Of a stretch of DNA of 64,000 nucleotides, positions 35,507-45,311 are shown in pieces. The notes beneath the pieces are model-generated. The model was given only the letters and a program-made list of their open reading frames with translations. It was not told where the DNA came from and did not search any database. Origin of the DNA: an uncultured Psychroserpens sp. (lineage in GTDB: Bacteria; Bacteroidota; Bacteroidia; Flavobacteriales; Flavobacteriaceae); assembly GCF_947501425.1 (NCBI RefSeq), contig NZ_CANMVN010000002.1:124001-188000 (forward strand), read 5' to 3'. Numbering within the stretch: position 1 is the first letter of the stretch; each line of letters opens with the position of its first letter. The position numbers and the translations under genes were made by a program.

Positions 35507-36892
35507 ATGAAAAGATTAATTATTGCTATTTGTGCCATTACTATGGTTGCATGCCAGCAAGAACCAAAAATTGATTATGCTATCCTTTCAGGTAAAGTTG
35601 AGAATTCAAGAGCTACTTCTGCTACACTAAGCAGTATTGATTTTAAAAAAGAAATAGCCATTAATGAAGACGGAACTTTTTCTGACACATTACGTATTCC
35701 TGAAAAAGGGTTTTACTCCTTATCCATAGGTAGAGAATATACTCCAGTTTATTTAGGCATGGGGAACAATGTGAACCTAACTGTTGATGCTGCAACATTT
35801 GACGAAAGTATCAGCTATACAGGTGAAGGTTCTGTAGAGAATAACTATTTAGCTTCTAAAATGCTTAATGAAAGTAAAGGTATTGAAAACCCAGTGGAGT
35901 TTTATTCAATGACTGAAACGGATTTTAAAAATAAAGTTGCTGAATTGAGATCTAACAACGAATCATTACTAGGCGAATTAGTCGATGCCGATCAGGATTT
36001 TATTGCTACGGAAAAACAAAATTTAGTTTATGACAACTATGCGATGTTACACAATTACGTACAACGTCATGGCTATTATACAAAAAAAGAAAACTTTGAA
36101 GCTTCAGAAGGTTTTCTTCCTGAAGAATTTAAAAACATGACCTTTGACGATGAAAAAGCGTATAAATCTTCAATGTCATATAAGAATATGGCATTTGACA
36201 AAGTCATGACGAATATATTTGATACCATTGGTGATGACATATCTACTGTTTCTGTAGATCATTTAAAAGGTCTTAATGATATTAAAATTCAAGCTTTAAA
36301 AAATGAAGCTATAGACTATTTAGGAAGCTTCCTAGTGTCTCCAGGAAACTCGAATATGGAATCCATTTATAACTTTTTTGTAAGTAATACCACTAAGGAA
36401 GACACAAAAAAGAAACTGACTGAAACCTATGAGAAAAATAAAGATCTCGTCAAAGGAAAACCATCACCTCAATTTGAAAACTATGAGAATCATAAAGGTG
36501 GTGAGATGTCACTTGCTGATCTCAAAGGGAAATATGTATATATAGATGTATGGGCAACATGGTGCGGACCTTGTATTAGAGAAATACCATCACTCAAAGA
36601 AGTTGAAAAGCAATTTCACAATGAAAACATTGAGTTTGTGAGTACTTCTATTGATGAAGTTAAAGACCACGACAAATGGGTGAGTATGGTTAATGATAAA
36701 GAATTAGGTGGTGTGCAGCTTATGGCAGATAACGCATGGAAATCTAAATTTGTTGAAGAATATGCTATCCAGGGAATTCCAAGATTTATACTCATAGATC
36801 CTAACGGAAATATTGTAAGTGCAGACGCGCCAAGACCATCTGATCCTAAGTTAAAGGAATTACTTGAAGAGGAACTTAAAATGCAACCGTAA
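35507..36892 (+). CDS. TlpA-family thiol-disulfide lipoprotein
   Basis: 461 residues with lipoprotein signal MKRLIIAICAITMVAC (Cys16). The N-terminal ~110 residues are a beta-rich domain of the DUF4369 kind (ILSGKVENSRATSATLSSIDFKKEIAINEDGTFSDTLRI), followed by a helical middle region. The C-terminal ~140 residues are a thioredoxin fold with active site VWATWCGPCIREIPSL and the cis-Pro loop QGIPRFILIDPNG. Such proteins reduce disulfides in exported proteins on the periplasmic side. It lies beside, but is not co-transcribed with, genes for Cys-rich secreted proteins. Confidence 0.9.
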   Translation: MKRLIIAICAITMVACQQEPKIDYAILSGKVENSRATSATLSSIDFKKEIAINEDGTFSDTLRIPEKGFYSLSIGREYTPVYLGMGNNVNLTVDAATFDESISYTGEGSVENNYLASKMLNESKGIENPVEFYSMTETDFKNKVAELRSNNESLLGELVDADQDFIATEKQNLVYDNYAMLHNYVQRHGYYTKKENFEASEGFLPEEFKNMTFDDEKAYKSSMSYKNMAFDKVMTNIFDTIGDDISTVSVDHLKGLNDIKIQALKNEAIDYLGSFLVSPGNSNMESIYNFFVSNTTKEDTKKKLTETYEKNKDLVKGKPSPQFENYENHKGGEMSLADLKGKYVYIDVWATWCGPCIREIPSLKEVEKQFHNENIEFVSTSIDEVKDHDKWVSMVNDKELGGVQLMADNAWKSKFVEEYAIQGIPRFILIDPNGNIVSADAPRPSDPKLKELLEEELKMQP

Positions 36893-36910
36893 TTTTTGAT
36901 AATACATAAA

Positions 36911-36940
36911 AAATGCCACTTTATTTAAGTGGCGTTTTTT
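36911..36940. terminator. Bidirectional terminator between TlpA-like gene and nnr
   Basis: GCCACTT/AAGTGGC with a 5-nt loop, an A run on the left and six T on the right. Confidence 0.85.
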
Positions 36941-36942
36941 AT

Positions 36943-38496
36943 TTATGATTCTTTAGATTCTTCCTCCTCTACTTGAGGCTGTTCAGGCTGTTTAAAGAGA
37001 TCAACATAGGCTTCACCAAGAGCTTCAATAATATAGCTCGCTATCAAACTCTGATAGCCTAGATCTTCAATAGCAATATCTGCAGCTCTGCCATGTAAAT
37101 ACACACCAAAAATAGTTGCTGGAAGCGGCTCATAACCCTGAGATATTAAACCTGTTATTATTCCTGTTAAAACATCTCCAGAACCAGCCGTAGCCATACC
37201 AGGATTTCCAGTAGTATTGATGTAGTATTTATCATTAAAAACAGTGATTGTATTTGCACCTTTAATGACAACAATTACATTGTATTTTTTTGAAAACGCC
37301 TTAGTCTTATTTAATTTATCAAAATCATCTTTCCATGTCCCAATCAACCGCTCTAATTCTTTAGGGTGAGGCGTTAAAACTGAAAGCTCTGGAAGATGTT
37401 TTAAAAGTGTTTTTTTCTTAGATAAGATATTTAATCCATCAGCATCAATCACTAATGGAATCTTATTGGTTTTAAGAAATTTTTCTAATGCTGAAATCGT
37501 CACATTCTCTGTTCCCATACCAATACCTAAACCGATTACTTTAGGTTCAATATCCAATATAATATCAGATATCAATTCTTCGTTTTTATCAGTTATAACC
37601 ATAGCTTCAGGAAAAGCAGTTTGCATAATTTGATAGCCACACTTAGGAACAAAAGCAGTCACCAAACCTGCTCCAATAGATAATGCAGAGCGACTGGCCA
37701 ACAATACAGACCCTATTTTTCCGTAGCTACCACCAATAATCAAACTATGTCCAAAATCGCCTTTATGTGCATATTTCTGTCTAGGAATATAAATGGGTAA
37801 AACTTCATGTTTTCCAATTAATTCTGCGTTAGTTTCTGTTGTAAACAAAAACTCTCGGTCAATACCAATATCAAGCACTTCCCATTGTACAGAATACTGG
37901 GCAGTTTCAGGTAGAAAAAATATCAATTTGGGCGACTGAAAACTCAAGGTATAATTTGCCCAAACGACACCATTCTCATCCTCAGGAATTTTATCTGTAT
38001 AAACACCAGAGGGAATGTCTATAGAAAGTGTAAAAGCCTTACTATTTCTAAAGTGTAAAAATAGTGATTTCACCCAATCACTTGCAGGTCTGTTAAGTCC
38101 GATTCCAAACACTGCATCGACAATAATATCATCTTTATGAATTTCAGGAAAATCAGCTTCACAATTCAACATTTCTGGCCAACTTTTAGTGGTCTCTTTA
38201 ATAAGATTATAGTTAATCAAAAAGTCTGGAGAACGCTTATCACTACAATTAACCACGTAAGTATTAACGTTATAGCCATGCGTGCTTAAATGTCTTGCTA
38301 CAACTAATCCATCTCCTCCATTATTTCCAATACCACAAAACACATGAATAGGGACTTGAGCACCTTGCATTCGGACGTGCAACCAATTGAAAATTTGAAT
38401 TCCTGCACGCTCCATCAATTCTGTAGAACTAATATTTTGCTTTTTAGCCGTAAGTTGATCTCCTTGATAAATCTGTTCTTTTGAAAAAATCTTCAT
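36943..38496 (-). CDS. nnr: Bifunctional NAD(P)H-hydrate epimerase / ADP-dependent dehydratase
   Basis: 517 residues. The N-terminal YjeF_N epimerase domain (to ~215) has VFCGIGNNGGDGLVVARHL and DAVFGIGLNRP. The C-terminal carbohydrate-kinase-like dehydratase has HKGDFGHSLIIGGSYGKIGSVLLASRSALSIGAGLVT, a DADGLN motif and the signature NPGMATAGSGDVLTGIITGL. The fused enzyme repairs hydrated NAD(P)H. The C-terminal tail is acidic (QPEQPQVEEEESKES). It stands alone between convergent and divergent neighbours. Confidence 0.95.
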   Translation of the reverse strand: MKIFSKEQIYQGDQLTAKKQNISSTELMERAGIQIFNWLHVRMQGAQVPIHVFCGIGNNGGDGLVVARHLSTHGYNVNTYVVNCSDKRSPDFLINYNLIKETTKSWPEMLNCEADFPEIHKDDIIVDAVFGIGLNRPASDWVKSLFLHFRNSKAFTLSIDIPSGVYTDKIPEDENGVVWANYTLSFQSPKLIFFLPETAQYSVQWEVLDIGIDREFLFTTETNAELIGKHEVLPIYIPRQKYAHKGDFGHSLIIGGSYGKIGSVLLASRSALSIGAGLVTAFVPKCGYQIMQTAFPEAMVITDKNEELISDIILDIEPKVIGLGIGMGTENVTISALEKFLKTNKIPLVIDADGLNILSKKKTLLKHLPELSVLTPHPKELERLIGTWKDDFDKLNKTKAFSKKYNVIVVIKGANTITVFNDKYYINTTGNPGMATAGSGDVLTGIITGLISQGYEPLPATIFGVYLHGRAADIAIEDLGYQSLIASYIIEALGEAYVDLFKQPEQPQVEEEESKES

Positions 38497-38628
38497 GTAT
38501 AAGCTTTATATTCAGTTGCTAAATTGCCATTTTCTATCGTCTAAATGCTAGATATTTATTTTTATTTCGCTTTAAACAGAAAAAAATGCAAAATAACCTT
38601 TTAAGTTTTTTTATTCTCGTAAAAATAA

Positions 38629-38636
38629 TACATTTG
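38629..38636 (+). promoter_or_regulatory. -7 box (TACATTTG) of the thr operon
   Basis: A perfect TAnnTTTG match. Predicted transcription starts near 38642, which leaves an unusually long leader of about 175 nt before thrA. The rest of the 322-bp gap (38497-38818) holds only the leader elements described separately. Confidence 0.55.
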
Positions 38637-38656
38637 AAAGGTATAGACTACTATTC

Positions 38657-38743
38657 ATGCAAAACCTATCAAAAATATCTATAAACCTAGGCTTAACATC
38701 ACATTTGAGGATGTCAAATTTGACAACCCTTAGGGGTTTTTAG
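38657..38743 (+). CDS. Possible 28-codon leader peptide of the thr operon
   Basis: ATG about 15 nt after the predicted transcript start, 28 codons, TAG stop. It contains ISI near the middle, one Thr at codon 14, and adjacent Thr-Thr at codons 23-24 (LTTLRGF end). The Thr-Thr codons lie in the left arm of a short hairpin AACCC/GGGTT followed by TTT (38725-38741). A 12-bp palindrome GTCAAATTTGAC is at 38713-38724. Thr/Ile content is modest compared with the E. coli thr leader, so this is only a candidate. Confidence 0.35.
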   Translation: MQNLSKISINLGLTSHLRMSNLTTLRGF

Positions 38744-38818
38744 TCTATTATATACTCATCTCATTACTTGTCCTGTTTCAGGAAAAAAGCAAACCCAATT
38801 CACTTTAAATAACTGCAA

Positions 38819-41263
38819 ATGAAGGTTTTAAAATTTGGAGGAACTTCAGTAGGTTCAGTAAAACATATAAATAAAGTCATTTCTATTCTAGATGATTATG
38901 CAAAAAACGGAAAAGTAATTTGTGTGGTTTCTGCTGTGGGTGGCATCACAGACAAGCTTCTAAAAGCTGGAGAATTAGCTCAAAATAAAGATGATGCTTA
39001 CAAAAGTGTATTTGATGAAATTACCAAAGTTCATTCTAAGATATTATCAGAATTGATTCCTGATAAAAACCAAACTACACTTAGCCAATTAGACGCTAAA
39101 CTAGACGAACTAAAAAATCTTTTGGATGGTATTTTTCTGATTAACGAACTATCTCCAAAAACCTCAGATAAACTGGTGAGTTTTGGAGAATTATTATCCT
39201 CATTTATCATTTCAGAAACCATGAAAAATAGAGGTTTGGATTGCATTAGAAAAAACAGTCAGGAGTTAATTGTAACCAATTCTGATTTCACCAAAGCTGA
39301 AGTGAATTACAAACAAACTTATGACAACATTAAAAATTACTTTTCAGATGCAAATCAAGGGATTACAATATTACCTGGATTCATATCGAAATCGAGCACT
39401 GGAGAACAAACTACTTTAGGTCGTGGAGGGTCAGATTTTACGGCAGCCATTGTTGCTTCAGCTTTAGAAGTAAATCAACTTGAAATCTGGACGGATGTTA
39501 GTGGTATGTTCACTGCAAATCCTAAATTAGTAAAGCAAGCAATTCCTATTAAAAAACTTTCCTATCAGGAAGCTATGGAATTATCACATTTTGGTGCAAA
39601 AGTTCTATATGCACCAACGGTACAACCTGCATTAGATGCTGAGATTCCTATCCTTATTAAAAATACGCTAAAACCTAATGATGAAGGCACACTCATTTCT
39701 AAGTTCCACGAACAACATGAATTGGCAGTAAAAGGAATTAGCCATATTAGTGGCATCTCATTGATTACCTTACAAGGAAGTGGAATGGTTGGAATTCCTG
39801 GATTTTCAAAACGTTTATTCGAAACCTTAGCCAATGAAAAAATCAATGTTATTCTTATTACTCAGGCCTCTTCAGAGCATTCCATATGCTTAGGGATTGA
39901 TCAGAACAATGTCGACACTGCAAAATCAGCAATAGATGGTGCATTTGAATATGAAATATCACTACATAAAATAGACCCAATTATTGTTGAAAATGATCTT
40001 TCTATAATAGCTTTAGTTGGTGATAATATGAAAAATCATCAAGGTATTTCTGGCAAAATGTTTAGATGTTTAGGAAAAAACAACATTAACATCAGAGCCA
40101 TTGCTCAAGGTGCTTCAGAGCGGAATATTTCGGCAGTAATTGCAAATAAGGATATCAAAAAAGCACTTAATGTCTTGCATGAAAGTTTCTTTGAAGTAAA
40201 AACAAAACAACTCAATGTTTATATTACTGGAATTGGTAATGTTGGTGAAAAACTTATAGATCAAATTCAGCAACAACATACCTTTTTAAAGAAAAAATTA
40301 AAAATTGATGTAAGAATCATCGGTATGGCAAATTCGCGTAAAATGATTTTTAATGAAGATGGTATTGATCTTGATGATTGGGCATCTCAATTTCATTTTG
40401 CAGAAAAGTCAAGTCTGCATGGCTTTTTTGACAAGGTTGTTGAGCTAAATTTAAGAAACAGCATATTTGTTGACATAACAGCTAGTGAAGATGTGGCAAA
40501 CCTCTATGATGATTATTTAAGACAAAGTATTGCTGTTGTTGCATGTAATAAAATTGCATGTGCCAGTTCTTACGATAATTATCAAAACTTGAAAATGCTT
40601 TCGTTAAAATACAACGCTCCATTTCTATTTGAAACCAACGTAGGTGCTGGATTACCAATTATTAACACATTAAATAATTTGGTTGCATCTGGTGATAAAG
40701 TCACCAGCATTGAAGCTGTTTTATCTGGTAGTTTAAACTTTGTGTTTAATAATTTTAGTGACAAAAACAACTTTCATGACACTGTGAAACGGGCTCAATT
40801 TGAGGGTTATACAGAACCAGATCCTAGAATAGATCTCAGTGGTATTGATGTTGCCAGAAAGATGCTAATTTTAGCCAGAGAAAACGGAATGACCATGGAG
40901 ATTGACGATATTGAAAATGAATCCTTCTTAACCAAAGCTAATTTAGAGAGTGATTCTGTAGATGATTTTTACGATACTTTAAAAACAAATGAAGATCATT
41001 TTCAAAAACTGTATGCCTCTGCTAAAAAGAATAATTGTCAGCTTAAATATGTGGCCGAATTTAAAAAAGGAAAAGCTAAAGTTGGACTCAAAGAGATTCC
41101 TAAAGGTCATCCTTTTTATAATTTAGAAGGCAAAGACAACATTGTGATGTTCCATACCGAACGCTATCCAGAGCAACCACTCATAGTAAAAGGTGCTGGT
41201 GCAGGCGCAGATGTTACAGCATCAGGTCTTTTTGCTGACATCATTAGAATAGGAAACAAATAA
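38819..41263 (+). CDS. thrA: Bifunctional aspartokinase / homoserine dehydrogenase I
   Basis: 814 residues, the usual length of the fused enzyme. The aspartokinase domain starts MKVLKFGGTSVGS and has TLGRGGSDFTAA. Two ACT-type regulatory segments lie in the middle (ISLITLQGSGMVGIPGFSKRLFETLANEKINVILITQ; LSIIALVGDNMKNHQGISGKMFRCLGKNNINIRAIAQGASERNIS), implying allosteric control by threonine. The homoserine dehydrogenase begins near residue 468 with VYITGIGNVGEKLIDQI and continues with the substrate/catalytic region EAVLSGSLNFVFNNF and EPDPRIDLSGIDVARK. First gene of thrABC; thrB starts on the last base of its stop codon. Confidence 0.97.
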   Translation: MKVLKFGGTSVGSVKHINKVISILDDYAKNGKVICVVSAVGGITDKLLKAGELAQNKDDAYKSVFDEITKVHSKILSELIPDKNQTTLSQLDAKLDELKNLLDGIFLINELSPKTSDKLVSFGELLSSFIISETMKNRGLDCIRKNSQELIVTNSDFTKAEVNYKQTYDNIKNYFSDANQGITILPGFISKSSTGEQTTLGRGGSDFTAAIVASALEVNQLEIWTDVSGMFTANPKLVKQAIPIKKLSYQEAMELSHFGAKVLYAPTVQPALDAEIPILIKNTLKPNDEGTLISKFHEQHELAVKGISHISGISLITLQGSGMVGIPGFSKRLFETLANEKINVILITQASSEHSICLGIDQNNVDTAKSAIDGAFEYEISLHKIDPIIVENDLSIIALVGDNMKNHQGISGKMFRCLGKNNINIRAIAQGASERNISAVIANKDIKKALNVLHESFFEVKTKQLNVYITGIGNVGEKLIDQIQQQHTFLKKKLKIDVRIIGMANSRKMIFNEDGIDLDDWASQFHFAEKSSLHGFFDKVVELNLRNSIFVDITASEDVANLYDDYLRQSIAVVACNKIACASSYDNYQNLKMLSLKYNAPFLFETNVGAGLPIINTLNNLVASGDKVTSIEAVLSGSLNFVFNNFSDKNNFHDTVKRAQFEGYTEPDPRIDLSGIDVARKMLILARENGMTMEIDDIENESFLTKANLESDSVDDFYDTLKTNEDHFQKLYASAKKNNCQLKYVAEFKKGKAKVGLKEIPKGHPFYNLEGKDNIVMFHTERYPEQPLIVKGAGAGADVTASGLFADIIRIGNK

Positions 41264-42183
41264 TGAAAGCACTCAAAATATTTTCACCAGCAACTGTTGC
41301 CAACGTCTCATGCGGATTTGATGTACTTGGATTTTGTCTGGATGCCATTGGTGATGAAATGGTTATTAGAACAACAGAAAAAAAAGGCATACACCTAACT
41401 AAAATTGAGGGTTGTGAATTGCCTTTCGAAGCTGATAAAAATGTTGCAGGCGTTTCGGCTTTAGCACTTATTGAAGATGCCGATCCTGATTTTGGTTTTG
41501 AGATTGAAATTTATAAAAAAATAAAGCCTGGTAGTGGTATTGGCAGTAGTTCTGCTAGTGCTGCCGGAAGTGTTTTTGCTATTAACGAACTTTTGGGCAA
41601 ACCCTATAGTAAGACTGAGCTTACTCGTTTTGCAATGAAAGGCGAAGTACTCGCAAGTCAAAGTGAACATGCCGATAATGTTGCTCCAGCTATTTTTGGA
41701 GGTTTTACATTGGTCAAATCTGTAAATCCGTTAGAAGTCTTACAGTTGCCAACACCCAAAGATTTATATGCTGTTATCATCCATCCGCAAATAGAAATTA
41801 AAACTGCTGAAGCACGAGCGATTCTACCAAAAGATATTCGGTTAAAAGATGCCATTACGCAATGGTCTAATGTTGGTAGTTTGGTACACGCACTTCACAC
41901 CAACAATTATAATCTCTTAAGCAAATCGCTAACTGATGTCATTGTTGAGCCTCACCGCAGTAAGCTCATTCCTCATTTTGAAAAGGTGAGAGAAACAGCA
42001 TTACTTCATGGTGCTTTAGGTTGTGGAATCTCTGGATCTGGACCTTCTATTTTCAGTTTATGCCATGGTAAAGAAGTGGCTCAACAAGTTGCAATGCAGA
42101 TAAAATATGTATATTCAACAACTGGTATTCCTTTTGAAATTTATACTTCGGAAATCAACACAAAAGGGATAAAAATAATATAA
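41263..42183 (+). CDS. thrB: Homoserine kinase
   Basis: 306 residues, GHMP kinase. The ATP-binding motif is KPGSGIGSSSASAAGSVFA (around residues 88-106); the substrate-side start ATVANVSCGFDVLGFCL and C-terminal ALGCGISGSGPSIFSL are both family signatures. It phosphorylates homoserine. Its ATG overlaps the thrA stop by one base and thrC follows with no gap, so the three are translationally linked. Confidence 0.96.
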   Translation: MKALKIFSPATVANVSCGFDVLGFCLDAIGDEMVIRTTEKKGIHLTKIEGCELPFEADKNVAGVSALALIEDADPDFGFEIEIYKKIKPGSGIGSSSASAAGSVFAINELLGKPYSKTELTRFAMKGEVLASQSEHADNVAPAIFGGFTLVKSVNPLEVLQLPTPKDLYAVIIHPQIEIKTAEARAILPKDIRLKDAITQWSNVGSLVHALHTNNYNLLSKSLTDVIVEPHRSKLIPHFEKVRETALLHGALGCGISGSGPSIFSLCHGKEVAQQVAMQIKYVYSTTGIPFEIYTSEINTKGIKII

Positions 42184-43479
42184 ATGAATTATTACAGTCT
42201 AAATAAAAAAGCACCAGATACTAGCTTCGCAAATGCTGTGATTAAAGGACTAGCACCTGACAGAGGACTTTATTTTCCAAAGAAAATCAAGCCTTTACCA
42301 GCTTCTTTTTTTAAAAATATAGACCAATTCTCTTACAGCGAAATTGCCTTTGAAGCCATAAAGCAGTTTGTAAGTTCGGACATTCCTGAGTCCAAGCTAA
42401 AAACTATTATTGAAGACACTCTATCGTTTGATTTTCCAGTGGTGAAGCTCAATGATCATATATCTACTTTAGAATTATTTCATGGACCAACTATGGCATT
42501 TAAAGATGTTGGTGCGCGATTCATGGCAAGATGTTTAGGCTATTTTAATCGAGATAACAACAACGATGTTACTGTTCTTGTTGCTACTTCTGGTGATACA
42601 GGAGGTGCTGTTGCCAACGGATTTCTTGGTGTGAAAGGTGTTAATGTGGTTATTTTATATCCTTCAGGAAAAGTAAGTGATATCCAGGAAAAGCAATTGA
42701 CAACATTAGGTCAAAATATTACTGCTTTAGAAGTAGACGGTGTGTTTGATGATTGTCAAGATATGGTAAAAAAAGCCTTTCTGGATGAGTCTATTACAAG
42801 CAACATGCAATTGACCTCTGCTAATTCTATTAATGTAGCGAGATGGCTACCGCAGATGTTTTATTTCCTATTTGCCTACAAACAATTACACCATCACCAT
42901 GATGATATTGTGTTTTCAATTCCTAGCGGGAATTTTGGTAATATTTGTGCAGGTATGATGGCGCAACAATTAGGCCTACCTGTAAAGCACTTTGTTGCTG
43001 CTAATAATGCCAATAATGTTGTAACCGAATACTTAAAAACTCAAGACTACAAGCCTAAATCTTCAGTTCAAACCATTAGTAATGCTATGGATGTTGGAAA
43101 TCCGAGTAATTTTATCAGGATTCAGGAGATCTATGGCAACGATTTCAATACACTCAAAACTTATCTTTCTTCTTACAGTTTTTCTGACGAAGAGACCAAA
43201 CAAGCACTAAAAGAGATATACGACTTATATAATTACATTGCAGATCCACATGGAGCTGTTGGGTATTTAGGTTGTAAATCATATCTTAAAACGCATAAAA
43301 ATGCGCATTGTGTCTTTTTAGAAACTGCTCATCCTACAAAATTTCTAAATGTGGTTGAACATGTTATTCAAACTAAAGTAGCTTTACCTCCTCAAATTAG
43401 AGCCGTTATGGACAAAGAAAAAGTAGCCACTAAAATTTCAAATTATGAAGATCTCAAAGCTTTTTTACTGAAATCTTAA
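42184..43479 (+). CDS. thrC: Threonine synthase
   Basis: 431 residues. The PLP lysine is in HGPTMAFKDVGARF (around residue 108). The phosphate-binding ATSGDTGGAVANGF loop, SGNFGNICAGMMA and PSNFIRIQEI agree with the family. It converts O-phosphohomoserine to threonine, the last step of the operon's pathway. The start follows the thrB stop directly. Confidence 0.96.
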   Translation: MNYYSLNKKAPDTSFANAVIKGLAPDRGLYFPKKIKPLPASFFKNIDQFSYSEIAFEAIKQFVSSDIPESKLKTIIEDTLSFDFPVVKLNDHISTLELFHGPTMAFKDVGARFMARCLGYFNRDNNNDVTVLVATSGDTGGAVANGFLGVKGVNVVILYPSGKVSDIQEKQLTTLGQNITALEVDGVFDDCQDMVKKAFLDESITSNMQLTSANSINVARWLPQMFYFLFAYKQLHHHHDDIVFSIPSGNFGNICAGMMAQQLGLPVKHFVAANNANNVVTEYLKTQDYKPKSSVQTISNAMDVGNPSNFIRIQEIYGNDFNTLKTYLSSYSFSDEETKQALKEIYDLYNYIADPHGAVGYLGCKSYLKTHKNAHCVFLETAHPTKFLNVVEHVIQTKVALPPQIRAVMDKEKVATKISNYEDLKAFLLKS

Positions 43480-43520
43480 AAATCTAGACTTATCTATCTT
43501 TAAATCAATACAAGGCAAAT

Positions 43521-44582
43521 ATGAAAAAGCTCTTCCTGCTCTTAATTCTAATTTCAATCACAAAAACCTTTTCACAAACTAATAAGGAACTTGCACTTTC
43601 AAAAGCCAGAGAAGCCATTCAACTTATGGATAACGGAGAGATTGACAAAAGTGTAGAACTATTAAAAGAGGGTGAAAAACTTGATCCTGAAAATTATTTG
43701 TTTTCATACGAAATAGCCTATGCATATGTACTGAAAAAGGACTATAAGAAAGCTGCAGACATCCTTAAAAAAACGAAAAAATTCGAAGTTATCAATAGTC
43801 AGGTTTATCAAATGCTAGGTAATTGTTATAGCTATTTAGGGCAACCTAAAAAAGCGATTAAAGAATATGAAGAAGGCATGAAGCGATTTCCTAATGCAGG
43901 AAACCTTCACTTAGAAAAAGGTAACATTTTTAATCAGGAAGAACAGTATAATGAAGCTATTAAAAATTATGAAAATGGCATTAAAGTCGACCCAATGTAC
44001 CCTTCAAATTACTATCAACTGGCTTTACTTTATCTCAATTCGAATGATAAATTATCTGGTTTGATCTATGGCGAAATTTTCATGAATATTGAACGCACAA
44101 CTAATCGAACAATCGAAATAAGTGAATTACTTTACATGACTTATAAAGATGCAATTACACTTGGAGAAGAGGAGTCTAAAATTGATTTTTGTGAAATAGT
44201 CATAGATGCCAAATCGGTTACTAAAGATGATCTAACACTACCTTTATGTGCGATATTTGGTAAAAATTTTGTCTTTGGTATTTTAGGTCAGAAAGAATTC
44301 AATTTGGATACACTTTCGCAAATGAGAAATTCATTCATTGACAATTATTTTACTGAAGACTACAAAACACATCCAAACGTGCTTTTTAGTTATCACAAAA
44401 CACTTAAGGATAAGGGACTATTTGATGCTTATAATCATTACTTATTTCAAATGGGCGCTTCCGAACAATTTGACTCATGGTTAGCTAACAACGAAGAGGC
44501 GTTCAATACTTTTAAACAATGGTACATAAGTACTGATAACACTATTGAAATTAACCAAAGTAATGCGTTTATCAAGCAATAG
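43521..44582 (+). CDS. Secreted TPR protein
   Basis: 353 residues with signal peptide MKKLFLLLILISITKTFSQ. Four to five TPR units are visible in the first ~190 residues: ALSKAREAIQLMDNGEIDKSVELLKEGEKLDPENYLFSYEIAYAYVLKKDYKKAADILKKT and GNCYSYLGQPKKAIKEYEEGMKRFPNAGNLHLEKGNIFNQEEQYNEAIKNYENGIKVDP. The C-terminal half is unassigned. It lies 41 bp behind thrC, so read-through from the thr operon is possible, and converges with the surface-locus lipoprotein gene. Confidence 0.82.
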   Translation: MKKLFLLLILISITKTFSQTNKELALSKAREAIQLMDNGEIDKSVELLKEGEKLDPENYLFSYEIAYAYVLKKDYKKAADILKKTKKFEVINSQVYQMLGNCYSYLGQPKKAIKEYEEGMKRFPNAGNLHLEKGNIFNQEEQYNEAIKNYENGIKVDPMYPSNYYQLALLYLNSNDKLSGLIYGEIFMNIERTTNRTIEISELLYMTYKDAITLGEEESKIDFCEIVIDAKSVTKDDLTLPLCAIFGKNFVFGILGQKEFNLDTLSQMRNSFIDNYFTEDYKTHPNVLFSYHKTLKDKGLFDAYNHYLFQMGASEQFDSWLANNEEAFNTFKQWYISTDNTIEINQSNAFIKQ

Positions 44583-44612
44583 TCTTTTTGGTTGATACCT
44601 ATTATTAATTTA

Positions 44613-45311
44613 CTACAATATTCTAAACTCAAAAACGCCAGATTCTGATGAATTTCCTTCAGCATCTTTAGTGATGATATTCCAATAATACGTATTACCA
44701 GTCGACACTGGAACTGTAATTTGTTCTGTTGAAATGTCGCTCGTATTTAGTTCAGGAGGATTAGTGGTTCCGAAATACACATCATAACCTACAATATCGT
44801 CATCAACATCACTTCCATTCCACTCTAATGTTACAGAATTGGTAGCAGGAATCGTTTGGGCCATAGTTGGTGATATTATTTCCGCAGGAAAAGGCGCGTA
44901 GGTTTGCACACCAGGACCAGCATTATAAAAATTCCAGACAGCACTCACTTTAGTTTCATTCTGATACGCATATTCGACAAACCATCTGAAAGCCTGAGCA
45001 CGATTTATAGTCACTGGAAATATAAAATCTACAGTTTCATATTGCTCAATATTATCTGTATCTAAATTTTCTATGGTAAGTAAATACGTTTCGGCATTAT
45101 CGTTGGGTTCCCATTCAAAAAATACAGTGCTCTCTGTTGGTGTTGGATTTTCACCCTCGTTACACAACATATCTTCCTGAGGAAAGACCAGTTGTACTCC
45201 ATTAGGCGGATCTTGAGCTCCTCCGTTATTGTTTGGAAGACCATCATCTGTAGTATCCTTACAGCCTAAGAATAAAATTGCTACACAAAAAATATAGGTT
45301 ATCTGTCTCAT
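44613..45311 (-). CDS. Surface-locus lipoprotein with two Fn3-like domains
   Basis: 232 residues, lipoprotein signal MRQITYIFCVAILFLGC (Cys17) followed by an Asp/Asn/Pro-rich linker. Two beta-sandwich repeats resembling fibronectin type III follow: STVFFEWEPNDNAETYLLTIENLDTDNIEQY...FRWFVEYAYQN and NSVTLEWNGSDVDDDIVGYDVYFGTTNPPELNTSDIS...YYWNIITKDAEGNSSESGVFEF. It is the last gene of the operon, and its start overlaps the stop of the LRR gene by 4 bp. It could anchor or present the LRR protein at the outer membrane; this is inference. Confidence 0.8.
   Translation of the reverse strand: MRQITYIFCVAILFLGCKDTTDDGLPNNNGGAQDPPNGVQLVFPQEDMLCNEGENPTPTESTVFFEWEPNDNAETYLLTIENLDTDNIEQYETVDFIFPVTINRAQAFRWFVEYAYQNETKVSAVWNFYNAGPGVQTYAPFPAEIISPTMAQTIPATNSVTLEWNGSDVDDDIVGYDVYFGTTNPPELNTSDISTEQITVPVSTGNTYYWNIITKDAEGNSSESGVFEFRIL

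Noticed and set aside
38819-41263. Aspartokinase-homoserine dehydrogenase fusion as an unusual fusion
   Set aside because: This is the normal ThrA architecture, common in Bacteroidota and Gammaproteobacteria.
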